This document shows, one piece after another, positions 1 to 8,094 of a stretch of DNA of 64,000 nucleotides; the first letter of the stretch is position 1; each line of letters begins with the position of its first letter. The notes beneath the pieces are model-generated. The model searched no databases. It was given only the letters and a program-made list of their open reading frames with translations, and was not told the DNA's origin. Made by a program: the position numbers and the translations under genes. Origin of the DNA: Pseudoalteromonas apostichopi. GTDB taxonomy: Bacteria; Pseudomonadota; Gammaproteobacteria; Enterobacterales; Alteromonadaceae. The stretch is from NCBI RefSeq assembly GCF_030297135.1, contig NZ_AP028065.1, forward strand, positions 2,542,001-2,606,000, written 5' to 3'.

Positions 1-228
1 TACCCATTACCTTTATTGGGTGGACAAGTTATTGGTTGGGAAACTTCAGTCAATCTTGCTGATATCGCATTACATCAAGTTAAAAAGCGTGGTGGTGATG
101 GTGTTGCAAACATTACCTTTGATGAGCAATTAGATGCCTTTGAGTTCGAGCAAAGCAATAATGTTGATCAGCAGCTCAGTGCATTACAAGCTAATGGCTT
201 AGCCGATATAAAAATTTGGATGCGATAG
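1..228 (+). CDS. C-terminal end of a GGDEF-type signalling protein (partial)
   Basis: The window opens inside a reading frame that runs to a TAG stop, giving the last 75 residues of a protein whose start lies upstream. The stretch WETSVNLADIALHQVKKRGG resembles the final helix of GGDEF domains, where an ADxALYxAK-like segment is followed by a short basic turn. A tail of about 45 residues follows it. Alteromonadales sensor proteins often end this way, with GGDEF as the last domain. The GGDEF signature itself is outside the window, so cyclase activity cannot be judged. An internal TTG at base 16 is not a credible start because the frame is open to the window edge. Confidence 0.6.
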   Translation, partial: YPLPLLGGQVIGWETSVNLADIALHQVKKRGGDGVANITFDEQLDAFEFEQSNNVDQQLSALQANGLADIKIWMR

Positions 229-408
229 AGTTTCTATTGGTATTATACCAACCCGCAATAATACTTAATCATTTTGAGGGATTAAACCTGTCGCTAACTG
301 CGTTAAAAATTTCTCATTTAGAACAACTAAATAACGAAATTTTTGCCTTGCTATCAACGAGGTTTAATTGCCTCAAAATAGACTACTTAATTAAGCGGAT
401 TGGTATTA

Positions 409-436
409 AAAAAGGAGCTTTAAAGCTCCTTTTTTG
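409..436. terminator. Bidirectional terminator between the GGDEF-type gene and dxs
   Basis: A perfect palindrome (AGGAGCTTTAAAGCTCCT) is flanked by A and T runs, so it can end transcription on either strand. It lies between two convergent genes and would serve both. Confidence 0.8.
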
Positions 437-451
437 TGAATGCTGTTTGGC

Positions 452-2314
452 TTAAGCCATGAACTCTTTGATGCTAGCTAAGATGCCATTAGCATCTAAG
501 CCCATTTCGGCGTGCATTTCATCTTGCGTGCCATGCTTAATGAATTCATCTGGAATACCTAAGTTTAAGATAGACACGTTAGCCTTAATTGCAGCTAGGT
601 GCTCATTCACAGCAGAACCTGCACCACCCGCAATGGCGTTGTCTTCTAAGGTAACAATCACATCATGGCTAGCTAGTAATTCGCTAATAGCATCAGTATC
701 AAGAGGCTTAATAAAGCGCATATCAATCACTGTTGAGTTAAGTTCATCGGCGACTACTTTGGCGTTCTCTAATAGCGTACCAAACGACAAGATTGCCACT
801 TTGCTACCTAGCTTGATGCTACGCGCTTTACCAATTTCAATCGCGCTCATTGTCGATTCAACGTCACAATTACCCGCACTACCTCGAGGGTAACGAACAG
901 CAACAGGTTGATTGCATTGGTAACCTGTATACAACATTTGGCGACACTCATTAGTATCGCTTGGTGCCATGATAATCATGTTAGGAATACAACGCATAAA
1001 GCTCAAGTCATAGGCTCCTTGGTGAGTTTCACCATCTGCACCTACAATTCCTGCACGGTCAATAGCAAATAAAACAGGTAAGTTTTGTAATGCCACATCG
1101 TGGATAAGTTGGTCGTAAGCGCGTTGCAAAAAGCTTGAATAAATAGCAACAACAGGTTTTAAGCCTTCACAGGCAAGGCCAGCTGCAAGCGTTACAGCAT
1201 GTTGTTCAGCAATAGCTACATCAAAGTATTGCGCAGGGTACTCTTTAGAAAAGCGCACCATGCCAGAACCTTCACGCATCGCTGGGGTAATTGCCATCAG
1301 CTTGTCGTCTTGTGCTGCCATATCGCATAACCAGTCACCAAATACATTAGAAAATGTAGCCGCGCCAGGTTTTGATTTTGGTAATTTAGACATGCTAGGA
1401 TCAAATTTTGGTACGCCATGGTAGCCAATTGGATCCGCTTCAGCAGGTTTATAACCTTTACCTTTTTGTGTTTTGATATGCAGTAACTGCGGACCTTTAA
1501 GGTTACGCATGTTACGTAAGGTATCGACCAACATATTAACATCATGACCATCGATTGGGCCGATGTAATTTAGGCCTAACTCTTCAAAGAAAGTACCTGG
1601 AATGACCATACCTTTTAAATGTTCTTCCATTCGACTGGCAAGCTCTTTCACAGGTGGTAAGCCTGAAAGAAGTTTTTTGCTACCTTCACGAATATTGGTG
1701 TAGAAGCTACCAGACAAAATACGTGCAAAGTGATTGTTTAGTGCACCCACGTTTTCAGAGATCGACATTTCATTATCATTTAAGATAATTAGCACATTAG
1801 GGTTTACATCACCCATGTGGTTCATCGCTTCAAATGCCATACCTGCAGTAATCGCACCATCGCCAATAACAGCAACTGTTTTACGATCTTTACCTTCTTT
1901 TTCAGCAGCAATGGCCATACCTAGTGCAGCCGAAATTGAAGTGCTCGAATGACCTACACTGAAGGTGTCGTAAGGGCTTTCTTCACGGAATGGGAAAGGG
2001 TGTAAGCCGTCTTTTTGACGAATAGTATGCATTTGGTCACGACGACCAGTTAAGATTTTGTGTGGGTATGCTTGATGACCCACGTCCCATACTAAACGAT
2101 CTTCAGGCGTGTTATAAACATAATGAAGCGCAACCGTTAGTTCAACAGTGCCTAAACCTGATGCTAAATGACCACTACTTTGCGAAACTGAGTTAAGTAG
2201 GTATTCGCGTAACTCTTTACTAAACGCAGGTAACTTGTCTTGCGCTAAATCACGCAGTTGTGCTGGTTCGTCAACCAAACTTAATAATGGATACTTGCTA
2301 CTATCAAGTGTCAT
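452..2314 (-). CDS. dxs: 1-deoxy-D-xylulose-5-phosphate synthase
   Basis: Condenses pyruvate and glyceraldehyde 3-phosphate to 1-deoxy-D-xylulose 5-phosphate, the first step of the MEP isoprenoid route, using thiamine diphosphate. The 620-residue protein has the N-terminal TPP domain with the GDG...NDN metal/TPP motif (VIGDGAITAG, then ILNDNEMSIS), a central transketolase pyrimidine-binding domain (DVAIAEQHAVTLAAGLA) and the C-terminal transketolase domain. The frame extends 15 codons upstream to another ATG, but the methionine before TLDSSKYPLL fits the family N-terminus. It is the last gene of xseB-ispA-dxs, whose members commonly occur together in gammaproteobacteria; the operon joins precursor synthesis with prenyl chain elongation. 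Confidence 0.97.
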   Translation of the reverse strand: MTLDSSKYPLLSLVDEPAQLRDLAQDKLPAFSKELREYLLNSVSQSSGHLASGLGTVELTVALHYVYNTPEDRLVWDVGHQAYPHKILTGRRDQMHTIRQKDGLHPFPFREESPYDTFSVGHSSTSISAALGMAIAAEKEGKDRKTVAVIGDGAITAGMAFEAMNHMGDVNPNVLIILNDNEMSISENVGALNNHFARILSGSFYTNIREGSKKLLSGLPPVKELASRMEEHLKGMVIPGTFFEELGLNYIGPIDGHDVNMLVDTLRNMRNLKGPQLLHIKTQKGKGYKPAEADPIGYHGVPKFDPSMSKLPKSKPGAATFSNVFGDWLCDMAAQDDKLMAITPAMREGSGMVRFSKEYPAQYFDVAIAEQHAVTLAAGLACEGLKPVVAIYSSFLQRAYDQLIHDVALQNLPVLFAIDRAGIVGADGETHQGAYDLSFMRCIPNMIIMAPSDTNECRQMLYTGYQCNQPVAVRYPRGSAGNCDVESTMSAIEIGKARSIKLGSKVAILSFGTLLENAKVVADELNSTVIDMRFIKPLDTDAISELLASHDVIVTLEDNAIAGGAGSAVNEHLAAIKANVSILNLGIPDEFIKHGTQDEMHAEMGLDANGILASIKEFMA

Positions 2315-2403
2315 GATTTTATATACATCCTTCGCTAACCAGAGTGCATTATAGCCCATTGCTGCTCTGATTTTTTAGTTATTTTGTCTTTCTTTTTTAG
2401 GCA

Positions 2404-3291
2404 TTAATAATTACGTTCAACGATATAGCTAGCAAGGCTTGCCAGTTCGCTGGTGTCGTAATCAATTGCCTCAAGAGCTTGATGAGCTTGAGCTAGTAAG
2501 TCTTGTGCTTTTTGCTTTGCACCTGCCATTCCCAATAAAGCAGGGTAAGTTGCTTTATTGGCGGCAATATCTGAACCTTGTGGCTTACCTAATGTTTCAG
2601 TATCAGCTTCTACATCTAGGATATCGTCTTGTACCTGAAAAGCCAGACCTATTGCTTGGCCGAATAAGTTCAACTGCTTTAGAGTATGTTCATCGCAGCT
2701 ATTAGCACTTAATGCACCAAGTGTAATTGCACAGTTTAGTAAGGCGCCCGTTTTTAACTGATGAATACGCTCTAGCTGAGACACGCTAATTTCTTTATCA
2801 GTCGCTTCTATATCCAGTGCCTGTCCACCTACCATACCTTCAATACCTGAGGCTTTGCTTAACGAGGCTATCATTTTTACCTGCTGGCTCGCAGGAACTG
2901 AAAATCGGTGGTTGGCGATTAAATCAAATGCCAGTGTTTGTAATGCATCACCTGCGAGTATTGCTTGCGCTTCACCATAGACAATATGACAGGTGGGACG
3001 ACCACGTCTTAAGTCATCGTCATCCATTGCAGGTAGGTCATCATGGACTAATGAGTAGCTATGAATACATTCAATGGCAGCAGCAAGAATATCGAGATCG
3101 GCCTTGTTAGCACCCATCATTCGGCCCGTCGCATATACAAGGTAAGGACGTAAGCGCTTACCACCATTTAAAACACCATAATGAGTAGCTTCTTTAATGT
3201 TCTTTTCGGTATTAAGTGGCTGTGCGAAATAGCGATTTAAATGTGCCTCAACGTCTTCTCGAGCGCGTTGTAATTGTTCTTTTAGTTGCAC
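2404..3291 (-). CDS. ispA: Farnesyl diphosphate synthase (geranyltranstransferase)
   Basis: Adds two isopentenyl diphosphate units in turn to dimethylallyl diphosphate, giving farnesyl diphosphate for quinones and undecaprenyl phosphate. The 295-residue protein carries both aspartate-rich motifs of trans-prenyltransferases: DDLPAMD at residues 84-90, followed by DDDLRRGRPTCH, and FQVQDDILD near residue 220. The substrate-binding motif GGKRLRP lies near residue 43. Length is typical of the family. It starts 4 bases after xseB ends, which suggests coupled translation, and dxs follows about 90 bases on. These genes should act together in cytosolic isoprenoid synthesis. Confidence 0.96.
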   Translation of the reverse strand: MQLKEQLQRAREDVEAHLNRYFAQPLNTEKNIKEATHYGVLNGGKRLRPYLVYATGRMMGANKADLDILAAAIECIHSYSLVHDDLPAMDDDDLRRGRPTCHIVYGEAQAILAGDALQTLAFDLIANHRFSVPASQQVKMIASLSKASGIEGMVGGQALDIEATDKEISVSQLERIHQLKTGALLNCAITLGALSANSCDEHTLKQLNLFGQAIGLAFQVQDDILDVEADTETLGKPQGSDIAANKATYPALLGMAGAKQKAQDLLAQAHQALEAIDYDTSELASLASYIVERNY

Positions 3292-3295
3292 TTAA

Positions 3296-3538
3296 TTAGT
3301 CCAAGTTTGAATCAAAATTGCTAAGAGGAGCTTGGCTATCGTTACCCATTAAGATGGCAACTTTTTGTTCGGCTTGTTGCAACTTACCAGATGAAGCATT
3401 CGCCAGCGCAATACCACGTTCAAATTGTTTTAGTGATTGTTCTAAAGACAATTCACCTTGCTCCATTTGTGCAACTATTTGAGATAATTCATCCAGCGCT
3501 TCTTCAAAGCTTAAGTTTTCTGGTTTCTTTGTTGCCAT
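3296..3538 (-). CDS. xseB: Exodeoxyribonuclease VII small subunit
   Basis: Small subunit of exonuclease VII, which with XseA degrades single-stranded DNA into short oligonucleotides. The 80-residue protein shows the family pattern: FEEALDELSQIVAQMEQGEL, then LEQSLKQFERGIALA and a second helix ending in KVAIL. It forms a helical hairpin that wraps the large subunit. It is the first gene of the xseB-ispA-dxs operon; xseA is not in the window. The pairing with isoprenoid genes is conserved in gammaproteobacteria and has no obvious functional reason. The promoter should lie in the 270-base AT-rich gap shared with pomA, which is read in the opposite direction. Confidence 0.95.
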   Translation of the reverse strand: MATKKPENLSFEEALDELSQIVAQMEQGELSLEQSLKQFERGIALANASSGKLQQAEQKVAILMGNDSQAPLSNFDSNLD

Positions 3539-3721
3539 TGTGGCCTCGATAGCTGTTAGAAAGTGAGGCCAATTTTAGGGGGAATGCTAAACTAGGTCAA
3601 AGAATGATGTGTTTTTTTACGCATAATCCATTTTCAATATGTTATTTTTACGCTTTTACATACAGCTTAAACTTGTAGCTTAAAAATCTTACATTAAAAT
3701 ATAATTAATTCATTTAATGAT

Positions 3722-3748
3722 TTAAGTATTTCAATTGCTTGCCGATAA
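3722..3748 (+). promoter_or_regulatory. FliA (sigma-28) type promoter for pomAB
   Basis: The sequence has an exact GCCGATAA -10 element at 3741-3748. Eleven bases upstream is TTAAGTAT, which matches the flagellar -35 consensus TAAAGTTT at 6 of 8 positions. The element lies about 62 bases before the GTG start of pomA and on the same strand. FliA controls late flagellar genes, including stators, in many gammaproteobacteria, so both sequence and location agree. Transcription has not been mapped here. Confidence 0.75.
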
Positions 3749-3810
3749 GCAGTTAATAATAAAAATTTGATGCCTGAGGGTGTCGTGTAATTGTTCCTCT
3801 GGAGGGGTAT

Positions 3811-4578
3811 GTGGATTTAGCAACCATAATAGGTATTCTTGGTGCCATAGGCTTAATTGCTATGTCGATGGTGTTAAGTAGTGACGGCCAAGTTGCAATG
3901 TTTTACAACACGCCTTCGGTGGTCATTGTATTTGGTGGTTCGATTTTTATCGTGTTATCGAATTTCACCATGGGGCAATTTTTGGGCATAGGTAAAGTGG
4001 CTGCTAAAGCCTTTATGTTCAAAATCGAATCTCCAGAAGAATTAATTGAAAAAGCAGTAGAATTAGCTGACTCAGCACGTAAAGGTGGTTTTCTAGCATT
4101 AGAAGAAGCCGAAATCCCCAACGGTTTTATGCGTAAAGGGGTGGATATGTTAGTGGATGGTCATGATGCTGATGTTGTTCGTGCCACGCTGCAAAAAGAT
4201 ATTTCTCTCACCGCTAATCGTCATGAACTTGGCGCAGGCTTATTCAAGTCACTTGCTGATATTGCCCCTGCGATGGGTATGATCGGTACGCTAATAGGTC
4301 TGGTTGCTATGCTATCAAACATGGATGACCCGAAAGCAATCGGTCCTGCGATGGCGGTTGCACTTTTAACAACATTATATGGTGCTTTCTTAGCAAACGT
4401 TGTAGCAATTCCTATTCAGGTAAAGCTAGAACTACGTAAAGATGAAGAAGCTCTTAACCAACGCTTAATTCTCGATGCCGTACTAGGTATTCAAGATGGC
4501 CAAAATCCGAAAGTCATTGAAGGTATATTGAAAAATTACCTAGCTGAATCAAAACGTAAAGTTGATACCGAGGAGTAG
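3811..4578 (+). CDS. pomA: Flagellar stator protein PomA (MotA family)
   Basis: Forms, with PomB, the ion channel of the flagellar stator; ion flow changes the cytoplasmic loop of PomA and turns the rotor. The 255-residue protein has the MotA/PomA layout: two membrane helices near residues 4-24 and 33-52, a long cytoplasmic loop, then two helices (around GMIGTLIGLVAML and LLTTLYGAFLANVVAIPI). The start is GTG behind a strong GGAGGGG ribosome site. pomB follows after 3 bases. Use of sodium rather than protons is inferred from closer resemblance to PomAB of marine relatives. A FliA-type promoter lies upstream. Confidence 0.93.
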   Translation: MDLATIIGILGAIGLIAMSMVLSSDGQVAMFYNTPSVVIVFGGSIFIVLSNFTMGQFLGIGKVAAKAFMFKIESPEELIEKAVELADSARKGGFLALEEAEIPNGFMRKGVDMLVDGHDADVVRATLQKDISLTANRHELGAGLFKSLADIAPAMGMIGTLIGLVAMLSNMDDPKAIGPAMAVALLTTLYGAFLANVVAIPIQVKLELRKDEEALNQRLILDAVLGIQDGQNPKVIEGILKNYLAESKRKVDTEE

Positions 4579-4581
4579 GGC

Positions 4582-5505
4582 ATGTCCGATCAAGAGTGCA
4601 AATGTCCACCACCAGGTTTACCAGCCTGGATGGGAACCTTCGCAGATTTAATGTCATTATTAATGTGCTTCTTTGTACTCTTACTTGCTTTCTCGGAAAT
4701 GGATGTACTGAAGTTTAAGCAAATTGCTGGTTCAATGAAGTTTGCATTTGGTGTGCAAAACAAAATTGAAGTAAAAGATATTCCAAAAGGGACCTCGGTA
4801 ATAGCAATGGAGTTTACCCCAGGTAAACCTGAACCTACCCCTATCGAAACGATTCAACAACAAACTGTAGAAATGACTCAGCAAATGCTTGAGTTTCAAG
4901 CTGGTGATGAAAGCTCTGCCGGTGGTCGTCAAGAGCAACGTGGTAATAAGCGTGGTGGTGAATCGCAAAGTACGGCTCAGCAACAAGCATTGGAGCAGTC
5001 AATTTCTGCGGCTGACCAAGAACAGACTAATGAGCTTGTGAAGAAAATTGCCCAGCAGCTTGAACAGCAAATTATGGATGGTGCGATTGAACTTGAGTCA
5101 TTAGGTCAACAAATTATTATTCGCATCCGTGAGAATGGCTCATTCCCATCTGGCAGCGCCTTTTTACAGCCTAAGTTTAAGCCTATTATTCGTGATATTG
5201 CGACACTATTAAAAGATGTGCCGGGTGAAATAACCGTGTCAGGACATACTGACGACTTCCAAGTATCAAATGAGCTTTATACTAATAATTGGGATTTATC
5301 TTCAAAACGTGCAGTTGCCGTTGCAAGCGAAATGGAAAAAGCCCCTGGTTTTGATAAATCTCGTATGATGGTTGTAGGTCACGCAGAAACTAGGCCTCTT
5401 GTACCGAATGTGACTGATGAAGATCGCAAGCGGAATCGTCGTGTCGAAATATCTATCATGCAAGGTAAAGCTCACGAATCTGACCCTATTGATGTAAGAC
5501 AATAA
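4582..5505 (+). CDS. pomB: Flagellar stator protein PomB (MotB family)
   Basis: Partner of PomA; its single N-terminal membrane helix lines the ion path and its periplasmic OmpA-like domain anchors the stator to peptidoglycan. In the 307-residue protein the helix contains TFADLMSLLMCFFVLLLAFS, with Asp22 as the expected ion-binding residue. A glutamine-rich linker (about 85-165) leads to the OmpA/MotB domain, which has GHTDD and a C-terminal NRRVEI. The first residues include an unusual CKCPPPG stretch, seen in other MotB/PomB proteins as a Pro-rich lead-in. It is co-transcribed with pomA. Confidence 0.93.
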   Translation: MSDQECKCPPPGLPAWMGTFADLMSLLMCFFVLLLAFSEMDVLKFKQIAGSMKFAFGVQNKIEVKDIPKGTSVIAMEFTPGKPEPTPIETIQQQTVEMTQQMLEFQAGDESSAGGRQEQRGNKRGGESQSTAQQQALEQSISAADQEQTNELVKKIAQQLEQQIMDGAIELESLGQQIIIRIRENGSFPSGSAFLQPKFKPIIRDIATLLKDVPGEITVSGHTDDFQVSNELYTNNWDLSSKRAVAVASEMEKAPGFDKSRMMVVGHAETRPLVPNVTDEDRKRNRRVEISIMQGKAHESDPIDVRQ

Positions 5506-5551
5506 ATCAATTAAAGTGAAACTTCATTAACACATGTAATGGAGTATAAAA

Positions 5552-5638
5552 ATGAAAAAAGTTGATAAGTACAGCTATATGCCAGGTAATGGCGGCGGTG
5601 GCGATGACAATGATGATGGTAAAACGCAAGGTGAGTAA
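5552..5638 (+). CDS. Micro-ORF of 28 residues, glycine- and aspartate-rich, unknown
   Basis: I do not recognise this gene. An ATG with GGAG about 8 bases upstream opens a 28-codon frame encoding a basic N-terminus (MKKVDKYSYM), a centre of GNGGGGDDNDDG and a short polar tail KTQGE. It has no membrane segment or signal peptide. It begins 46 bases after pomB and ends 2 bases before the TTG start of the membrane-protein gene, so it may be a leader peptide coupling translation of that gene or a small protein working with it. The good ribosome site and tight spacing support it; the small size means chance is not excluded. Confidence 0.45.
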   Translation: MKKVDKYSYMPGNGGGGDDNDDGKTQGE

Positions 5639-5640
5639 CT

Positions 5641-6117
5641 TTGCCTCATTGGATTGATTCTGTCATTGTGACATTAGATCATAGCTGGGTGTTCATTCTG
5701 AGCCCGGCTATTTTTGTATTTTATCTTCGTAAAGATTGGCCCGCACTTTACTTTGCTGTTATCACGGCAGCCTTCTTCTTGTTCGGAACTCTTATTTATT
5801 CTGCTCTAAAAGCATTTGATGATATTTATGTGTGGCGCTATGTTGTGTGGGCTTTTAATGATATTGCTTGGATGGCCTTAATTGCCTACTTGGGGATTAA
5901 AGACAAAGTCTATTTATGGCAAAGTGCTTTAGGGCAACTGGTCGTTATAATGGCTCCCATATTACAGTTGTTTCGTTTAGTCGATCGTCATCTTTGGGAC
6001 TTATCGTACAGCACCTATATGTATAAAACCCTGTTACCTTTAATCAATGTTGGTACAGTGGTTGTGTGTTATCTACCTCTTATTTACCTTTTCACCCGAC
6101 GCCGGCAGCAGGCGTAA
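5641..6117 (+). CDS. Conserved-looking multi-pass membrane protein, unknown function
   Basis: Function not recognised. The 158-residue product is strongly hydrophobic with about five membrane segments: around SWVFILSPAIFVFYL, YFAVITAAFFLFGTLIYSAL, VWAFNDIAWMALIAYLG, LGQLVVIMAPILQLF and INVGTVVVCYLPLIYLF. Short charged loops separate them, and the C-terminus is basic (TRRRQQA). The best start is TTG, whose weak ribosome site GGTGAG lies inside the end of the preceding micro-ORF, a layout typical of translational coupling. No later in-frame ATG precedes the first membrane segment. It may share the pomAB transcript, since no terminator is visible in between, but a motility role is speculation. 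Confidence 0.6.
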   Translation: MPHWIDSVIVTLDHSWVFILSPAIFVFYLRKDWPALYFAVITAAFFLFGTLIYSALKAFDDIYVWRYVVWAFNDIAWMALIAYLGIKDKVYLWQSALGQLVVIMAPILQLFRLVDRHLWDLSYSTYMYKTLLPLINVGTVVVCYLPLIYLFTRRRQQA

Positions 6118-6149
6118 GCCATTCCTAAGTTAAAATTCCTGTGCTAGAA

Positions 6150-6169
6150 TACTGTTTATAAAAACAGTA
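6150..6169. promoter_or_regulatory. LexA-type SOS box upstream of topB
   Basis: TACTGTTTATAAAAACAGTA fits the LexA operator pattern TACTG-N10-CAGTA with both half-sites exact. It is the core of a 10-base inverted repeat at 6148-6171. It lies 13 bases before the ATG of topB, where bound LexA would block the promoter or early transcription. Confidence 0.7.
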
Positions 6170-6182
6170 TTAGTGTTGCGTT

Positions 6183-8093
6183 ATGAAACTTTACATTGCC
6201 GAAAAACCGTCATTGGCGCGAGCCATTGCGGATGCACTGCCTAAACCTCATAAAAAACAGGATGGTTATATAGAGCTTGGTAATGGTGATTGTGTCTCTT
6301 GGTGTATAGGGCATTTACTTGAACAAGCCGAGCCAGATGATTACGACACAAGTTTTAAAAAGTGGCGATTCGAGCATTTACCTATTGTGCCTGAGCAATG
6401 GCAATTAAAACCTAAAGCAAAAACACGTAAACAACTCACCGTATTAAAAAAGCTTATTAAGCAGGCAAGCGTAATCGTTCATGCTGGCGACCCTGACCGT
6501 GAAGGCCAGCTATTGGTTGATGAAGTGATCGAGCAGGTCAAACTGAGCAAAGCCAAAAAACAGCAAATTCAACGACTATTAATAAGCGATTTAAACTTAA
6601 GTGCAGTTAAAAAAGCACTTAATAATTTAAAGTCGAATCGCGATTTTATTCCCTTGAGTGTGTCTGCATTAGCTCGCTCACGTGCTGATTGGTTATTTGG
6701 CATGAATCTAACTCGGGCTTATACGCTTGCTGGGCAAAAAGCAGGGTTTGGTAATGTGTTATCTGTAGGTCGTGTTCAAACACCTATTTTAGGTCTTGTT
6801 GTAAATCGTGATAATGAAATAGCTAACTTTGTAGCGAAACCTTTTTACGAAGTATTAGCTCATCTTGAAACTGAGCAGCAGCAAACATTTTCAGCTAAGT
6901 GGCAACCAAGTAAAGCATGCGAACCTTATCAAGATGAGGAGGGGAGAGTATTACATAGAGGGCTTGCTGAAAATGTTGTATCACGTATAACTAATCAACC
7001 AGCTAAAGTGGTTGACCTTGAGCAAAAACAAAAAAAACAACAAGCACCGTTACCTTATAATTTATCAGCTTTACAAATCGATGCGGCAAAAGCGTTTTCA
7101 ATGCCTGCACAAAAGGTGTTAGATACCTGCCAAAGCTTGTATGAGCGTCATAAGTTAATTACTTATCCTCGTTCAGATAATCGCTATTTACCAAAAGAGC
7201 ATCATAAAGATGCAGCGAGTATTATTGCTGCTATTGCTAATAATGAAGGCCAAGCAAGTGAAGCTTGCAAGCAAGCTGACACCAGCAAGCGGAGTAAATG
7301 TTTTAATGACAGCAAAGTTGCGGCACACCACGCTATTGTTCCTACCGAAAAACAACTTCGCTCAGCATCATTAAATAGTGATGAACAAAAAATCTATCGG
7401 TTGATCTGTCGTCATTATTTAATCCAGTTTTATTCTGACTATGTCTTTAACGAAACCAAAGTAACAGTCGAGATTGCTGGTGGACTTTTTAAAGCCGCTG
7501 CTAAGCAAGATGTTAGCTTAGGCTTCAAAACATTAATGGGCAAAACAGAGTTAAAAGATGAGCAAACCTTACCTGCTCTTGAAAAAGGTCAGCAGCTGCA
7601 TTGTAATCAGGGGGACGTGGTAGACAAAATGACTACACCGCCAGCACATTTTACTGATGCTACCTTATTAAGTGCTATGACAGGCATCAGCCGCTATGTG
7701 AAAGACCCTGAGATTAAAAAGATCCTTAAAGAAACTGATGGACTAGGTACTGAGGCTACACGGGCAGGTATTCTCGAGCTTTTATTTAAGCGCCGCTTTT
7801 TAGAGCGTCAGGGTAAAAATATTTTAGCTACGGCAACAGGTAAAGCGCTTATTAGCACTTTACCTGAGCAGCTTGCTAGCCCTGACTTAACTGCTAAGTG
7901 GGAAGCATCATTAGGGAATATAGCTGAACAGCATATGAGTTATCAGCAATTTTTAACGCCATTACTGACTGAGTTACATGCTTTAGTTGATCAAGCCAAA
8001 CAGTGCGACAGCGAAGTTTTTGCCCAATTACCAAAAACGCCGCAAAAGCGACGTTTTAAAAGAAAGGCTAAGCCTAGAGCTAGGTCAGCCTAA
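6183..8093 (+). CDS. topB: DNA topoisomerase III
   Basis: Type IA topoisomerase that passes single strands to decatenate DNA and resolve recombination and replication intermediates. The 636-residue protein starts with a Toprim domain (KLYIAEKPSLARAIADALP), with the metal-binding GDPDREGQ at residues 102-109. The active-site Tyr328 lies in LITYPRSDNRYLP. A basic tail (RRFKRKAKPRARSA) ends the protein, where other type IA enzymes have zinc or basic regions that hold DNA. Length is close to the E. coli enzyme. A LexA-type box directly upstream suggests DNA-damage induction. The gene ends 1 base from the convergent M20 peptidase gene. Confidence 0.96.
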   Translation: MKLYIAEKPSLARAIADALPKPHKKQDGYIELGNGDCVSWCIGHLLEQAEPDDYDTSFKKWRFEHLPIVPEQWQLKPKAKTRKQLTVLKKLIKQASVIVHAGDPDREGQLLVDEVIEQVKLSKAKKQQIQRLLISDLNLSAVKKALNNLKSNRDFIPLSVSALARSRADWLFGMNLTRAYTLAGQKAGFGNVLSVGRVQTPILGLVVNRDNEIANFVAKPFYEVLAHLETEQQQTFSAKWQPSKACEPYQDEEGRVLHRGLAENVVSRITNQPAKVVDLEQKQKKQQAPLPYNLSALQIDAAKAFSMPAQKVLDTCQSLYERHKLITYPRSDNRYLPKEHHKDAASIIAAIANNEGQASEACKQADTSKRSKCFNDSKVAAHHAIVPTEKQLRSASLNSDEQKIYRLICRHYLIQFYSDYVFNETKVTVEIAGGLFKAAAKQDVSLGFKTLMGKTELKDEQTLPALEKGQQLHCNQGDVVDKMTTPPAHFTDATLLSAMTGISRYVKDPEIKKILKETDGLGTEATRAGILELLFKRRFLERQGKNILATATGKALISTLPEQLASPDLTAKWEASLGNIAEQHMSYQQFLTPLLTELHALVDQAKQCDSEVFAQLPKTPQKRRFKRKAKPRARSA

Positions 8094-8094
8094 A

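Noticed and set aside
216..455. Open frame of 79 codons between the GGDEF-type gene and dxs
   Set aside because: It overlaps the end of the upstream gene and runs through a strong bidirectional terminator. The product has no recognisable features.
459..893. Frame of 144 codons on the plus strand
   Set aside because: It is antisense to the conserved C-terminal domain of dxs and has serine/alanine-rich shadow composition.
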